Positions 8,238-18,900 of a DNA stretch of 60,181 nt are shown one piece after another; position 1 is the first letter of the stretch; every line of letters begins with the position of its first letter. The DNA comes from Bacteroidales bacterium (GTDB lineage Bacteria > Bacteroidota > Bacteroidia > Bacteroidales > GCA-2748055). The DNA lies in the NCBI GenBank assembly GCA_029210585.1, contig JARGFP010000025.1, positions 1 to 60,181 on the forward strand, read 5' to 3'. The notes below the pieces were generated by a model, which was not told the DNA's origin, did not search any database, and saw nothing but the letters and a program-made list of their open reading frames with translations. Both the position numbers and the translations under genes were made by a program.

Positions 8238-8735
8238 TCAGCCCCTGCCGCGGCCCCTGGCAGGACGTTCCCCTCCAGCAGGTCTGTCTCCCGGTGCACC
8301 ATCGCGCTGACGCTGCATCCGTTCCCGGCGGTCTTCCTGGTTTTTCTTGTACTGTTTGAACTGTTCCTCTGTGAGTACCTCCTCGTATTTTTTGTCGCGC
8401 AATTCACGCTGACTCTGCATGTAAGTACGCATGGCCTCCCAGTCGTCCTGGTGTTTCTGCCGTTCCACCTGGTTCTTCTTGTACATTTCGAGTTCGAAGT
8501 CCATGATCTTTTTCTCCTGCTCCTGGTTCATGCCAAGTAGCTCTGACTGTCTCTTTACACGCTGTTTTACATCATCCTCAGTGAACTGGCGGCCCATTCC
8601 GCCCCCCGGGCGCTGTCCTGCTTCCGGGCGTTGTCCGCCGCCTGGTCTGTTCCCGCCCTGGGCAAAGGTGGGAAAGGTAAAAAGAGCCATGATCGCAAGG
8701 AATGCGAACGACCTGAATACAACTGCTTTTTTCAT
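8238..8735 (-). CDS. Small secreted Gln/Arg-rich protein, Spy/CpxP- or DUF4890-like
   Basis: The 165-residue product has a signal peptide (residues 1-25, ending TFAQG) and a Gly/Pro/Arg-rich segment. A helical, highly charged core (about 50-145) contains LGMNQEQEKKIMDFELEM and EEVLTEEQFKQYKKNQEDR, reminiscent of the Spy/CpxP LTxEQ motif. A second Gly/Arg tail (GERPARGRGRG) closes it. Such proteins act in the periplasm as chaperone-like or stress-sensing factors in relatives; here that is inference. It is transcribed divergently from the ABC-RND export operon, and envelope-stress proteins are often found next to efflux genes. Confidence 0.6.
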   Translation of the reverse strand: MKKAVVFRSFAFLAIMALFTFPTFAQGGNRPGGGQRPEAGQRPGGGMGRQFTEDDVKQRVKRQSELLGMNQEQEKKIMDFELEMYKKNQVERQKHQDDWEAMRTYMQSQRELRDKKYEEVLTEEQFKQYKKNQEDRRERMQRQRDGAPGDRPAGGERPARGRGRG

Positions 8736-8964
8736 CTTTTGTGGAATTAATTTGTAATGGTGTACTGATTCTCAGACTGATGAAACTGAAAAAGGTTTAA
8801 TCAGCAGCCTCACAATTTTCCGGTAACAGCAACCTTGTTATTTTTCACGCACAATCCCTGTATGCGCTCTTATTTTGTTAAATTTATTCCCTGCATCGTT
8901 AAACTTTTGGAAAAATTTCCAGTCAAAGCAAAAACAACCCGCAACACTACTAATACGATTCACC

Positions 8965-9855
8965 TTGGAGATCAGGATCAGCAACCTTGAAAAAACATAC
9001 CCCGGAGGATTCAAGGCGTTGAACAATATCAACCTTACCATCGGCAACGGTATGTTCGGTCTGCTGGGACCCAACGGTGCCGGGAAGTCCACCCTCATGC
9101 GGATCCTGGTAACCCTGATGCAACACACCTCCGGGGAGGTGACAATCGACGGGATGGATATCAACACCCACCGCAGGGAGGTACGCCGCATGGTGGGGTA
9201 CCTTCCGCAGGATTTTCGTTTTTTCACACGCCTCAGGTCATGGGAATTCCTCGACTACACCGCACGCCTGGGCGGAATGAACAACAAAAAGGAGCGGCAT
9301 GCACGGATCGACGAGATGCTGACCAGCGTGGGGTTGTACGAGTTCCGCAACCGCATGGCCAATAAGCTTTCCGGGGGAATGAAACGCAGGCTCGGGATCG
9401 CACAGGCACTGATCGCTTCGCCCAGGATCATTATCGTTGACGAACCTACCACCGGACTGGATCCCGAGGAGCGGATCCGTTTCAGGAACCTTCTGTCCGA
9501 CCTGGGAAGGTCAGATACGATCATTATCCTGTCCACCCACATCGTGGGGGATATTTCCAGCACCTGCAACCAGATGGCACTGCTCAACGAGGGCGAGCTG
9601 GTCTACCGTGGCACCCCCGATGAACTGGTTGAACGCACCCGCGGATGTGTCTGGTCCGCCGAAGTCACCCAGGAGCAATATGACCAGTTGAAAGATGTGT
9701 ATCCCGTGATCTCCACCATCCCCTCCGGGGCCGGGTGGGAGATCCAGTTCGTGGGGGAGAAACCGGCCCATATCGATGCCAGGGAGGTGCCGCCCAACCT
9801 GGAGCATGCATATGTACACTACATGGAAAACAATTTCAAGCACTGGGACCTGTGA
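8965..9855 (+). CDS. ABC transporter ATP-binding protein, first gene of the ABC-RND operon
   Basis: A 296-residue ATPase from a TTG start. The frame is open to an ATG at 8875, but the family's first strand (EIRISNLEKTYPGGFKAL) begins right at the TTG, and the 30 extra codons are AT-rich with no domain signal. Motifs: Walker A GPNGAGKST, Q-loop LPQDF, signature LSGGMKRR, Walker B IIIVDEPTTGLDP and H-loop STHI. A C-terminal extension of about 75 residues follows. It closely resembles the ATPase domain at the end of the RND fusion (GMFGLLGPNGAGKST and DPxERIRFRNLL in both). Its TGA overlaps the next gene's GTG by 4 bp, implying coupled translation with that permease. Confidence 0.9.
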   Translation: MEIRISNLEKTYPGGFKALNNINLTIGNGMFGLLGPNGAGKSTLMRILVTLMQHTSGEVTIDGMDINTHRREVRRMVGYLPQDFRFFTRLRSWEFLDYTARLGGMNNKKERHARIDEMLTSVGLYEFRNRMANKLSGGMKRRLGIAQALIASPRIIIVDEPTTGLDPEERIRFRNLLSDLGRSDTIIILSTHIVGDISSTCNQMALLNEGELVYRGTPDELVERTRGCVWSAEVTQEQYDQLKDVYPVISTIPSGAGWEIQFVGEKPAHIDAREVPPNLEHAYVHYMENNFKHWDL

Positions 9856-12800
9856 TCAACCTCAACAACATATGGACGGTGGCTGTCTATGAGCGCAAAA
9901 CCCTGTTCCGCAGCTGGTTCTTCCGCATATTTTCCATCCTTACCCTCCTGATCCTGTTCAGCATGAACATGGGGGTGTTTGCTGAACCGGGCGCCCGTTG
10001 GACCCCGCGTGCAATACCAGCCAATATTCCCTACCTGAACGTGTTGTTCGTGAATGTTGCCCAGGCGGTCATCGCCGTTTTCCTGGCATCTGATTTCCTG
10101 CGCCGCGACAAAAAACTGGATACCACGGAGGTGATCTATGCCCGTCCGATCAGCAATGGCGAATATGTGACAGGCAAAACCCTGGGCATCATGATCCTCT
10201 TTACCGGGCTGGTTGTTGCCATTCTGCTCATGGCACTGGTATTCAATCTTATCCTGAAGGATACGCCGGTGGAATGGATGGCCTACTTGTTGTACCCGCT
10301 GCTTATCTCCATCCCTACACTGACCTTTATTCTCGGGCTCTCTTTCTTCCTGATGATCCTGCTGCGCAGCCAGGCGGTGACGTTTATCGTGCTGCTGGGA
10401 TATATCGGGCTGACGCTCTTCTATTTCAAGGACAAGCTGAACGGTCTGCTCGATTACATGGGATTCTATTACCCGATGGTCTATTCCGACCTGATCGGTT
10501 TTGCTGATCAGAACAGCATCCTGCTCCAGCGGGGCGTCTATTTCCTGCTGGGCATCGCATGTATCTTCGCCACCATCAGGTTTTTGTCAAGGCTGCCCCA
10601 GACAGGCAGGTGGAACATGGTCAACCTGTTCGCTTTCCTGCTGTTCGCCGCAGCCGGAGGTTCCCTGGGCTACATGTTCCACAACCAGCACAGGACCCAC
10701 GACCAGGACCGCAGGGAATTCGTGCAGATCAACAACGCCTGGGCACATTTTCCACTGGCAGATGTCCTTTCCAACGACCTGGCGGTGGAGCAGAAGGGGA
10801 GACGGATCCTTGTGACATCCACGGTGATGCTGGCCAACCGGAACGAAGAACAACTGGATACCCTGGTGTTCTCCCTGAATCCCGGGTTCCGGGTCGACAG
10901 TATCACGGGCAGACAGGGAGCAGTGGAATTTGAAAAGCACCGCCAGTTGCTGCTGGTACAGCCTGAAGGAGGACTGGCTCCCGGTGGACGTATGGTGCTG
11001 ACGTTATATTCCCGGGGCATTCCCGATCCGGACATTGCCTACCTTGATGTGCCGGAGAAAAAACGCAGCAGCCTGAAACGGATCATCCTGGCCACCGTCG
11101 ACAAGCTGCCCGGGATCATGGATCCCGAATACATACTGCTTACCAGGGAGATGCTTTGGTACCCTTTGGCCGGCGTGGGATTCAATAAAGTTACCTACCA
11201 GCCCGCAGTGCAAGATTTCTCACGGTTCACCCTGTCGGTGACACCCGGGAGGGGATTGATACCCGTAGCGCCCGGACAGGTGGAGGAAGACGGGGAAGGG
11301 ACCTACCGCTTCCGACCGGAGCAACCGCTGAGCGCACTTCCCCTGGTGATCGGACCGTTTGTGAAAATGAGCCGTACCGTGGACGAGGTGGAGTATCATA
11401 TTTACCTGAAAGAGAAGCATGATTTCTTTTCCGGGTTTTTCCCCAACCTCTCTGACACCCTTGATGTTTTGCTGAAAGAAGCAAAGGATGATTATGAATA
11501 CGATGAGCTTGACCTGTATTACCCCTTCCGGCGGATGAACCTGGTGGAGACCCCGGTGCAGTTCCATCCATACGAACGTCCTTACTCACAATACGTGGAG
11601 ATGGTGCAGCCGGAGATGATCTTTATGCCCGAGCGGGGTGCCGGACTCAGTACCCTGGATTTCAACCGGCTGAAGCGCGGTGAAGCGCGCCGCAACAGGG
11701 AGCGGAACAACAGCAGGAGCGAAGAGGAGATGGAGACAGACCTGTTCAGGCATTTTATCACGAATACCTTTTTTGATACCGGAACCCGGGTGGGAGGAGG
11801 CTTCCGCAGCAGGGGCGAGGACCTGATCAATTACAGCGTGGGGAACCTGTACAGCACCAATCCTTATAGTGCTTTCCCGCTTTACTATAACCTGGTTGCG
11901 GGCATCAGGTCAGATGAATACCCCGCTTTCAATGCCATGATCGAAACCTACCTGAAGGAAGGGTACGAGATTTCACCGCGCGAAAGTTTCCGGGGAGGTA
12001 TTTCCGACAGCGAGCGGGCCAACCTGGCACTCCGGGATGAAGGGCTGCTGGAGATTTTTGCCCGGAAGAACCAGGACCTGATCGCCAATGCCATTTACCA
12101 GTCGGGCAGCTTCATTATCAACGCCCTGCACAACCGGGTGGGGAGAAGTGAATTCGACAGTTTCCTTTACTACTATCTCGAGGACCATGCCTTTACTGAT
12201 ATTACTTTCAGCCAGTTTGAAAATGATTTCAGGGATGCCTTTGATGTAGAGATCTCACCCTACATGGATTTTCTTACATCGGGCACCGAACTGCCGGAAT
12301 TCCTGGTTTCCGCACCGGAGTATATCCAGACCCGTGACGAATACGGGGATGTGTACGTTGTGCGCATGAAGATCAGCAACACAGGCGGCAGCAGCGGCCT
12401 GATCGACCTCACGTTCAGGATGCCCGGACAGGGAGGATTCGGACCCGGCGGAATGGATACCGAACAGCGGCTGTATGAAATTGGTGCCGGCCGGACCAAG
12501 GATGCGCAACTGGTCTTCTACAGCGCGCCCAGGGTGCTGACCGTGAATACCCTTTTATCGGGGAACATCCCTTCCAGCTTCAGCATTTTTCTCCGGTCCG
12601 CCACGGAGAAGTCTGTCGCGAACCTGGAAGAATATGCCCGTGATGCTGAGACAGCGGTGAATATGTACACGGAGGGAGAGATCGTGGTGGATAACGAGGA
12701 TCGGGGCTTCTCCTTCGTGTCGGTTTCCAACGAAAGCAAGGTCAAGAAATTCATCGATTCCCGCAAGGAGGAAAATGACAGGATCAATTACCACACCATG

Positions 12801-13265
12801 AATCCCTGGTGGACCCCTGCCACGTGGACCCCGGTGGCCCATTCGGCGATGTTCGGTCAGACCATCCGATCGGCCCTGGTGGTGCGGAGCGGTGACGGCA
12901 GCAATACAGCCAGGTGGCACACCATGATGGAGCAGGCTGGCTTTTATGAAGTGCATGTATATATCCCCGTATCGGCCATGCTTGGAGGTTCTTCGGGACG
13001 AGGGCGGGGTGAAGGACGCGGCATGGGGGGAGGTGGCAGACCAGGCGGACCTGAATTTGCCGACCGGGGGACCGTGTACCATTATACGGTTGCCTCCAAC
13101 GAAGGAACGGAAGAGGTTGAATTCGCACTGGACCGTCCTGAAGACGGATGGAACCTGCTGGGTACCTTTCATTTTCCGGCAGATACCGCTGAGGTGACAC
13201 TCACCAACAATACCAATGGATCAAGGGTAGTAGCGGATGCGGTGAAATGGGTGCCGAAAGAATAA
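9852..13265 (+). CDS. ABC-2 permease fused to a degenerate M1-peptidase-like region and a golvesin-like C-terminal domain
   Basis: Translation probably starts at GTG 9852 (INLNNIWTVAVYERKTLFRS), overlapping the ATPase stop; the open frame reaches back to 9735, inside that gene. The product is about 1137 residues. Residues 15-290 hold roughly seven to eight membrane helices of an ABC-2 permease. Residues about 330-870 resemble the extracytoplasmic M1-aminopeptidase-like part of Bacteroidota permeases, but I find no HEXXH zinc motif. Residues about 950-1137 look like a golvesin/xanthan-lyase C-terminal domain: a Trp-rich start, AGFYEVHVYIP, WNLLGTFHF and the ending RVVADAVKWV. It should pair with the preceding ATPase. 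The substrate is unknown. Confidence 0.8.
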   Translation: MINLNNIWTVAVYERKTLFRSWFFRIFSILTLLILFSMNMGVFAEPGARWTPRAIPANIPYLNVLFVNVAQAVIAVFLASDFLRRDKKLDTTEVIYARPISNGEYVTGKTLGIMILFTGLVVAILLMALVFNLILKDTPVEWMAYLLYPLLISIPTLTFILGLSFFLMILLRSQAVTFIVLLGYIGLTLFYFKDKLNGLLDYMGFYYPMVYSDLIGFADQNSILLQRGVYFLLGIACIFATIRFLSRLPQTGRWNMVNLFAFLLFAAAGGSLGYMFHNQHRTHDQDRREFVQINNAWAHFPLADVLSNDLAVEQKGRRILVTSTVMLANRNEEQLDTLVFSLNPGFRVDSITGRQGAVEFEKHRQLLLVQPEGGLAPGGRMVLTLYSRGIPDPDIAYLDVPEKKRSSLKRIILATVDKLPGIMDPEYILLTREMLWYPLAGVGFNKVTYQPAVQDFSRFTLSVTPGRGLIPVAPGQVEEDGEGTYRFRPEQPLSALPLVIGPFVKMSRTVDEVEYHIYLKEKHDFFSGFFPNLSDTLDVLLKEAKDDYEYDELDLYYPFRRMNLVETPVQFHPYERPYSQYVEMVQPEMIFMPERGAGLSTLDFNRLKRGEARRNRERNNSRSEEEMETDLFRHFITNTFFDTGTRVGGGFRSRGEDLINYSVGNLYSTNPYSAFPLYYNLVAGIRSDEYPAFNAMIETYLKEGYEISPRESFRGGISDSERANLALRDEGLLEIFARKNQDLIANAIYQSGSFIINALHNRVGRSEFDSFLYYYLEDHAFTDITFSQFENDFRDAFDVEISPYMDFLTSGTELPEFLVSAPEYIQTRDEYGDVYVVRMKISNTGGSSGLIDLTFRMPGQGGFGPGGMDTEQRLYEIGAGRTKDAQLVFYSAPRVLTVNTLLSGNIPSSFSIFLRSATEKSVANLEEYARDAETAVNMYTEGEIVVDNEDRGFSFVSVSNESKVKKFIDSRKEENDRINYHTMNPWWTPATWTPVAHSAMFGQTIRSALVVRSGDGSNTARWHTMMEQAGFYEVHVYIPVSAMLGGSSGRGRGEGRGMGGGGRPGGPEFADRGTVYHYTVASNEGTEEVEFALDRPEDGWNLLGTFHFPADTAEVTLTNNTNGSRVVADAVKWVPKE

Positions 13266-13298
13266 CCGTAATTGCACAGGGAACGTAAAAAATAAATA

Positions 13299-14813
13299 AT
13301 GATCAAACCTGATATGATGACAGGCAGGAAAAAGAAAAGCATAGCGCTGGCAGGAATAATTCTACTGGTCAGCAACGTAATGTCCGCCCAGGAACTCCTG
13401 AATATGGACAAGGCCATGGAGATTGCCATGGCCAACAGTCCGAACATGCGACAGACCGAGCTGGCACTGGTGCGGAGCCAGGAACGGCTGAATGCACAGC
13501 GCGCCAGGCTCAAATCGCAGTTCGGGGTAACGCTCAACCCGTTCGAATACCAGAAAACCAACCGGTTCGACCAGCAGACCAGCGAATGGTTCCTGAACGA
13601 GTCGGCCTCTTCGGCGGGAACCTTTACCGTGAGCCAGCGGTTCCTTCCCACCGACGGGACCATCACCCTGCGGAACCAGTTTTCCTATGATTACAGCTTT
13701 ACCGAATCAGCCCTCGCTTTGGATCCGGTGTCCAGGACATTCAATAACCGGCTGAACCTGTCTGTTTCCCAGCCTATCTTTACCTACAACCGTACGAAGA
13801 TGGAACTGCAGACCATGGAATTGGAGTATGAGTCGGCGCTGCTCAGGTACCTGCTGATCCGCCTTTCGCTGGAGCGTGACGTGGCACAGGAGTTCTATTC
13901 CGTATACTCCGGCCAGATGCGGCTCTCCATTGCCGAAGAGGAGCTGAAGAACAACATGGAGAGTTACGACATCATACGCAACAAAGTGGAGGGTGGCCTG
14001 CTGGCCCTGGAAGAACTCTACCAGGCGGAAGTGAACCTGGCCACCAGCCGGTCTTCGGTGTACAATGCAGATCTGAACCTGCAGAACCGGAAGGACCAGT
14101 TCAAGGTGCTGACCGGCATGCCGCTGGAAGAAGAATTCCTGATCATCACCGATGTGCGGGCGGACACCGTGGCCGTGGACCAGCAAATGGCCATCAGTCA
14201 TGCGCTGTCCAACCGCATGGAACTGAGGCAGCGGGAGATCGATATTGAAAATGCCACATTCAGCCTGGTCCAGTCCAGGTCGGTCAACGAATTTACCGGT
14301 TCCGTGACGGCCTCCCTCGGGGTGCAGTCCAACGAGGAACGCCTGGAGAACCTGTTCGATAAACCGACGAGTACCCCGAGTGTCGGACTCACACTGAATA
14401 TCCCGATTTTCGACTGGGGGGAGCGCAAGTCGGAGATCAAAGCTGCCGAGGCCAGTCTGAAGAGTGCTGAGATCGAATACGAAACGGAACAGATCGATAT
14501 CAAGGTAAATATACGCTCAGTTGTAAGGAGCCTGAAAAACCTGGAGAACCAGATCGGGATTCAGCGGATGACCGTGGAGAATGCCCAGCTGACCTACGAC
14601 ATCAACCTGGAGCGGTACCGGAACGGCGATCTTACCAGCCTCGACCTGGGGATGTACCAGAACCAGTTGTCGGAAGCGAAAATGTCGCTTACCAATGCCA
14701 TCATCGATTACAAAGTGGAACTGCTCAACCTGAAAATACAGTCCTTATTTGACTTTGAAACACAGCAGCCCATCATTCCTGAAGCGCTGAACCGGACGGA
14801 TGCATTGAAATGA
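13299..14813 (+). CDS. TolC family outer-membrane efflux channel
   Basis: A 504-residue protein with an N-terminal signal (cleavage likely after VMSAQ) and two long repeated helical regions with the OEP/TolC pattern, for example SLERDVAQEFYSVYSGQMRL and LEELYQAEVNLATSRSSVY. The second half repeats this with LNIPIFDWGERKSEIKAAEA and the YRNGDLTSLDLGMYQNQL segment. TolC trimers form the outer-membrane duct of tripartite pumps. It sits 33 bp after the permease and 80 bp before the adaptor, within the ABC-RND operon. An alternative start five codons in (ATG 13314) is possible. Confidence 0.92.
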   Translation: MIKPDMMTGRKKKSIALAGIILLVSNVMSAQELLNMDKAMEIAMANSPNMRQTELALVRSQERLNAQRARLKSQFGVTLNPFEYQKTNRFDQQTSEWFLNESASSAGTFTVSQRFLPTDGTITLRNQFSYDYSFTESALALDPVSRTFNNRLNLSVSQPIFTYNRTKMELQTMELEYESALLRYLLIRLSLERDVAQEFYSVYSGQMRLSIAEEELKNNMESYDIIRNKVEGGLLALEELYQAEVNLATSRSSVYNADLNLQNRKDQFKVLTGMPLEEEFLIITDVRADTVAVDQQMAISHALSNRMELRQREIDIENATFSLVQSRSVNEFTGSVTASLGVQSNEERLENLFDKPTSTPSVGLTLNIPIFDWGERKSEIKAAEASLKSAEIEYETEQIDIKVNIRSVVRSLKNLENQIGIQRMTVENAQLTYDINLERYRNGDLTSLDLGMYQNQLSEAKMSLTNAIIDYKVELLNLKIQSLFDFETQQPIIPEALNRTDALK

Positions 14814-14893
14814 GCGCGCAACCATTACTAATTTACATGTAGAGAACCAGTATACAATATCAAAAGAACTCATAAAGAATACCAGCTACAAAT

Positions 14894-15964
14894 ATGAACG
14901 ATATGAAGAATCTGAAAGTTTTTACCGTTTCCACATGGCTCATCATGATCCTGTTTCCGTCCTGCAAGCAGTCGCAGATGGAGGTGACCACCGACATTGA
15001 AGTGCCTGTGGGTGTAACCGAGGTTTCCACTGCGGATATCGAGGAATTTATCAATACCACCGGTACGGTAAATGCCATGAAAGAGGCGACGCTCAATTCG
15101 GAGATCTCCGGGGAGTACAGGCTCCAGGTCAACCCGGCAACCGGAAGGAAATATGCCATTGGTGACCGCGTGAAAGCCGGGGCCACCATCATCAGGCTGG
15201 AGGATGAGGAGTATTACAACGGACTCCGGCTCAAGTCGAAGGAAGTGGATTACGAGATCTCGAAACAGGAGTACGAGAAGCAGCAATCGCTCTATGAAAA
15301 AGGGGGCGCAACGCTGCGTGAACTGAAGAATGCGGAGATCAACCTGATCAATACCGAATACGACATCGAGGCCGGCAAGATCAACCTGGCAAAGATGTCG
15401 GTCAACGCGCCTTTTACCGGTGTGATATCCGACCTGACCTATTTCACAGAAGGGTCGCAGATCCCCAATGGAACGGAACTGGTGAAGGTGATCGATTACG
15501 ACGCGCTCTACCTGGAGACCAATCTTCCGGAAAAGTACTACGGGAACATTGAACAGGGCTTCAAGGTGTATATAACGAGTTACACCAATCCCGGGGATAC
15601 CCTCATCGGGCAGATCACCCAGATCTCACCCCAGATCGACCCCGAGTCGAGGACATTCAAATGCTTTGTTGAGGTGAATAACAGCAAGCGGATCCTGTTG
15701 CCCGGGATGTTTGTCAGGGCCGACATGGTAGTGAACAGTTCCGAGCAGACCATCGTGATCCCCAGGGATATTATCATCACATTCAACCGGCAGCAGATGG
15801 TGTACGTGGTGGACAAGGGTGTGGCAAAGGCCCGGTTCATCACCACGGGACTGGAAAACGATGCGCAGATCGAGGTGACGACCGGCCTGGAAGTCGGGGA
15901 AAGCATCGTCAGTAAAGGATTTGAGACACTCAGGAACGATTCGAAGGTCCGGATCATCAGGTAG
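14894..15964 (+). CDS. RND efflux periplasmic adaptor (membrane-fusion protein), probable lipoprotein
   Basis: The 356-residue HlyD/AcrA-type adaptor has an N-terminal hydrophobic segment ending MILFPSC, a plausible lipobox with Cys24. Next come the split lipoyl/barrel-sandwich domain (ATLNSEISGEY... and SVNAPFTGVISDLTYFTEGS), an alpha-hairpin between them (SKQEYEKQQSLYEKGGATLRELKNAEINL), a beta-barrel (YITSYTNPGDTLIGQITQIS) and a membrane-proximal domain ending GFETLRNDSKVRI. It links an inner-membrane pump to TolC. It lies 80 bp after tolC and 18 bp before the first RND gene, consistent with one transcript. Confidence 0.92.
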   Translation: MNDMKNLKVFTVSTWLIMILFPSCKQSQMEVTTDIEVPVGVTEVSTADIEEFINTTGTVNAMKEATLNSEISGEYRLQVNPATGRKYAIGDRVKAGATIIRLEDEEYYNGLRLKSKEVDYEISKQEYEKQQSLYEKGGATLRELKNAEINLINTEYDIEAGKINLAKMSVNAPFTGVISDLTYFTEGSQIPNGTELVKVIDYDALYLETNLPEKYYGNIEQGFKVYITSYTNPGDTLIGQITQISPQIDPESRTFKCFVEVNNSKRILLPGMFVRADMVVNSSEQTIVIPRDIIITFNRQQMVYVVDKGVAKARFITTGLENDAQIEVTTGLEVGESIVSKGFETLRNDSKVRIIR

Positions 15965-15982
15965 CCATCTAAACTGCAGACC

Positions 15983-18900
15983 ATGTTACAATCCATTACC
16001 CGTTTTTCTGTCAGATACCCTGTCACGGTCAGCATGATCATCCTTGCCACGCTGCTGCTGGGGTACATCTCCTTCGGCAAGCTGGGGATCGACCTGTTCC
16101 CCAACCTGCACAGTCCGCGGCTATTCGTGGAGATACGTTCCGGTGAACGTCCCCCGGAGGAGATGGAGGACCGGTTCGTCGACAGGATCGAGGCCCTGGC
16201 CATCCGCCAGAGCGGTGTGGTCAATGTTGCTTCTGTTTCCAGGGTGGGAGTGGCGCAGATCGAGGTGGAGTATGCATGGGAGAAGGATATGAACGAGGCC
16301 TTCCTGGACCTGTCCAAGGCGCTTGCGGTCTTTAACCAGGACGAGGAGCTGGATGAAATGAACATCACGCAGTTCGATCCGAATGCCGACCCGGTGATGC
16401 TTGTGGCATTCAGGCACCGGGAGCACAGCAACCTTGATGAACTCAGGAGTGTGGCCGGGAATTATGTGCGCAATGAATTGATCAGGCTGGAAGGGATTGC
16501 GGATGTATCGGTGGATGGTGCCGGGGAGATGGAGGTCCTCATTGAGACCAGTGACTACCTCCTGGAATCCTACAATATTGACCTGGCTACCATTACAGCA
16601 AGGATCAACAGCTATAACCAGAATATTTCCGGGGGTTCCATCGTTGAGATGGGGCGGCGGTACATTGTCAGGGGCCTGAGTGAACTGGAGCAAATCAGCG
16701 ACCTCAAGGATGTGATCATCCGCATGGCTCCTTCGGGGGAGGAGGGAGAACGTGTCCCGGTCCTGCTCCGTGATGTGGCCAGCGTATCCTACAGTCCCAA
16801 GGAGCAGGAAAACGCGGTCACCCTGAACGGAGCGGCCTGCATCGGGCTCAGTATCTACAAGGAGATGCGGTACAACACGGTGAAGGCGGTGGATGATCTG
16901 CGGGAGGCCCTGGAAGAGATGGAAAAGGCACTGCCGGGATACACATTCACGGTTGTTGAGGACCAGGGAAACTTTATTTCCGGGGCCATCGGCGAGGTGC
17001 GTGACAGCCTGATCGGGGGGATCCTCCTGGCGGTATTCGTCCTGATGCTGTTCCTCCGGCGCATCGGTCCCACGGCCATTGTCAGCATCGCCATTCCCAT
17101 ATCGATCATTGCCACTTTTGTATTAATGTATTTCACCGGTCTTACCCTGAATATCATGACGCTGGGAGGACTGGCGCTGGGTGCGGGGATGCTGGTGGAC
17201 AATGCCATCGTGGTGCTGGAAAATATTTTCAGGAACCACGAAGCCGGGAAATCAACCGACGATGCGGCGGTGTCCGGCACCTCACAGGTGGGAGGTGCGA
17301 TCATTGCATCTACGCTCACCACCATCGTGGTATTTATTCCCATCGTGTACCTGCATGGTGCTTCAGGTGAACTGTTCAGGGAACAGGCGATCACAGTGGC
17401 GTTCTCGCTGCTGTGTTCGCTGTTCGTTGCCATCCTGATCATCCCCATGCTCTACTTCCGCCTTTACCGGAAAAGGCACCCCTTTGCCGGGAAAGCCAGG
17501 AGCTCGGTAAAATTTACAGGTTACGGAAGGTTGCTGGGGCGGATCCTTGATCGGAATGTCTGGGTACTGCTCGGTGCTGCGCTGCTGATGGCAGGTGGCT
17601 GGTTCATGCTGAAACAGACCGGCAGTGAGTTCATGCCCCGCACGGATGCAAGGGAGTTTTATGTCGACCCGCGGATGCCGGAGGGAACCAGGCTGGAACG
17701 GACCATGGGAGCGGTACAGTCCATGGAAGAAATCATCCGCGGCGTCGCCGGCGATGCTGTGGAGATGATCTACAGTGAGATCGGCCCTGCTTCCGGACTG
17801 GCTTCCGGGGGTGAAAATGTATTCGATGACCAGAACATGGCCACGATCAAGGTGCTGCTGAAGGATGAAGGCGCCGCGAATACTGCTGCGGTCATCACCA
17901 CACTTTCGTCCTATTACGACGGTGCGCTGAATTATATGGTCCGGTTCAGGCAGGAGGAGACGGCACTGCAGACCATTCTCGGTACCGCGGGAGCACCCCT
18001 GGTTGTTGAACTCCGGGGGAAGGATATGGAGGTGCTGGAACAGCTAACCCTGCCTGTCATGGAAAAGCTGCACGGCATCGAAGGTGTTTACAATATTGCA
18101 TCTTCCATTGAAGGCGGAGCCCCCGAAGTCGAAATTCTCATCGACCGCTACCAGGCGGGGTTGATGAATGTGGATGTGAACACGCTGATTACCAGGGTGA
18201 GTGAAAAGCTCCAGGGCGTTGATGCCGGTGAAATGAATGTGAAGGGGGAGCTGACGGACATTACCGTGAAGCTCGGCGAACTCTCGCTGCGGGAGCTGGA
18301 AATGCTTACCATCGAGGTGAACAATGCCACGGTGCTGTTGCGGGAACTGGCGGATATCAGAATCGGCACCGCGCCCAGGGAGATCCTTCACAACAACCAG
18401 AACAGGATTGTCGAGATTACCGCCGACCTGGCGGAGGATGTTCCGCTTGACCGGATGGCAGTGTTGATCGAAGTTGCACTGTCGGAGATGGATTTCCCCC
18501 CCGATTACACCTACAGGATATCCGGTGAGGAGGCCATGCGCAAGGATTCGGTCGGCAATCTGTTGTTTGCCCTGCTGCTCTCCCTGGTGCTGGTGTACAT
18601 GGTGCTGGCAGCACAATTTGAGAGCCTGTTGCATCCGTTCACGATCCTGCTCACTGTCCCGCTGGCCGTGGTGGGTGCCGTGGCGGTCTTCTTCATCATG
18701 GGAAAGGCACTGAATATCATGGCCATCATCGGTATCATCATGCTGGTGGGTATCGCAGTCAACGATTCCATCATCCTTGTGGATGCCATCAACCAGTTCA
18801 GGAGAGAAGGGATGGCCCTGAAGGATAGCATTATTGCGGCTGGACAACGGCGGATCCGCCCGATCATCATGACCACACTCACCACCATCCTGGCGCTGCT

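Noticed and set aside
8875-8964. Upstream ATG start for the first ATPase of the ABC-RND operon
   Set aside because: The 30 added residues are AT-rich and unlike ABC ATPases; the domain begins right at the TTG at 8965.
12555-13200. Overlapping long minus-strand frames in the golvesin-like region
   Set aside because: Shadows of the permease gene; no start context or domain signal.
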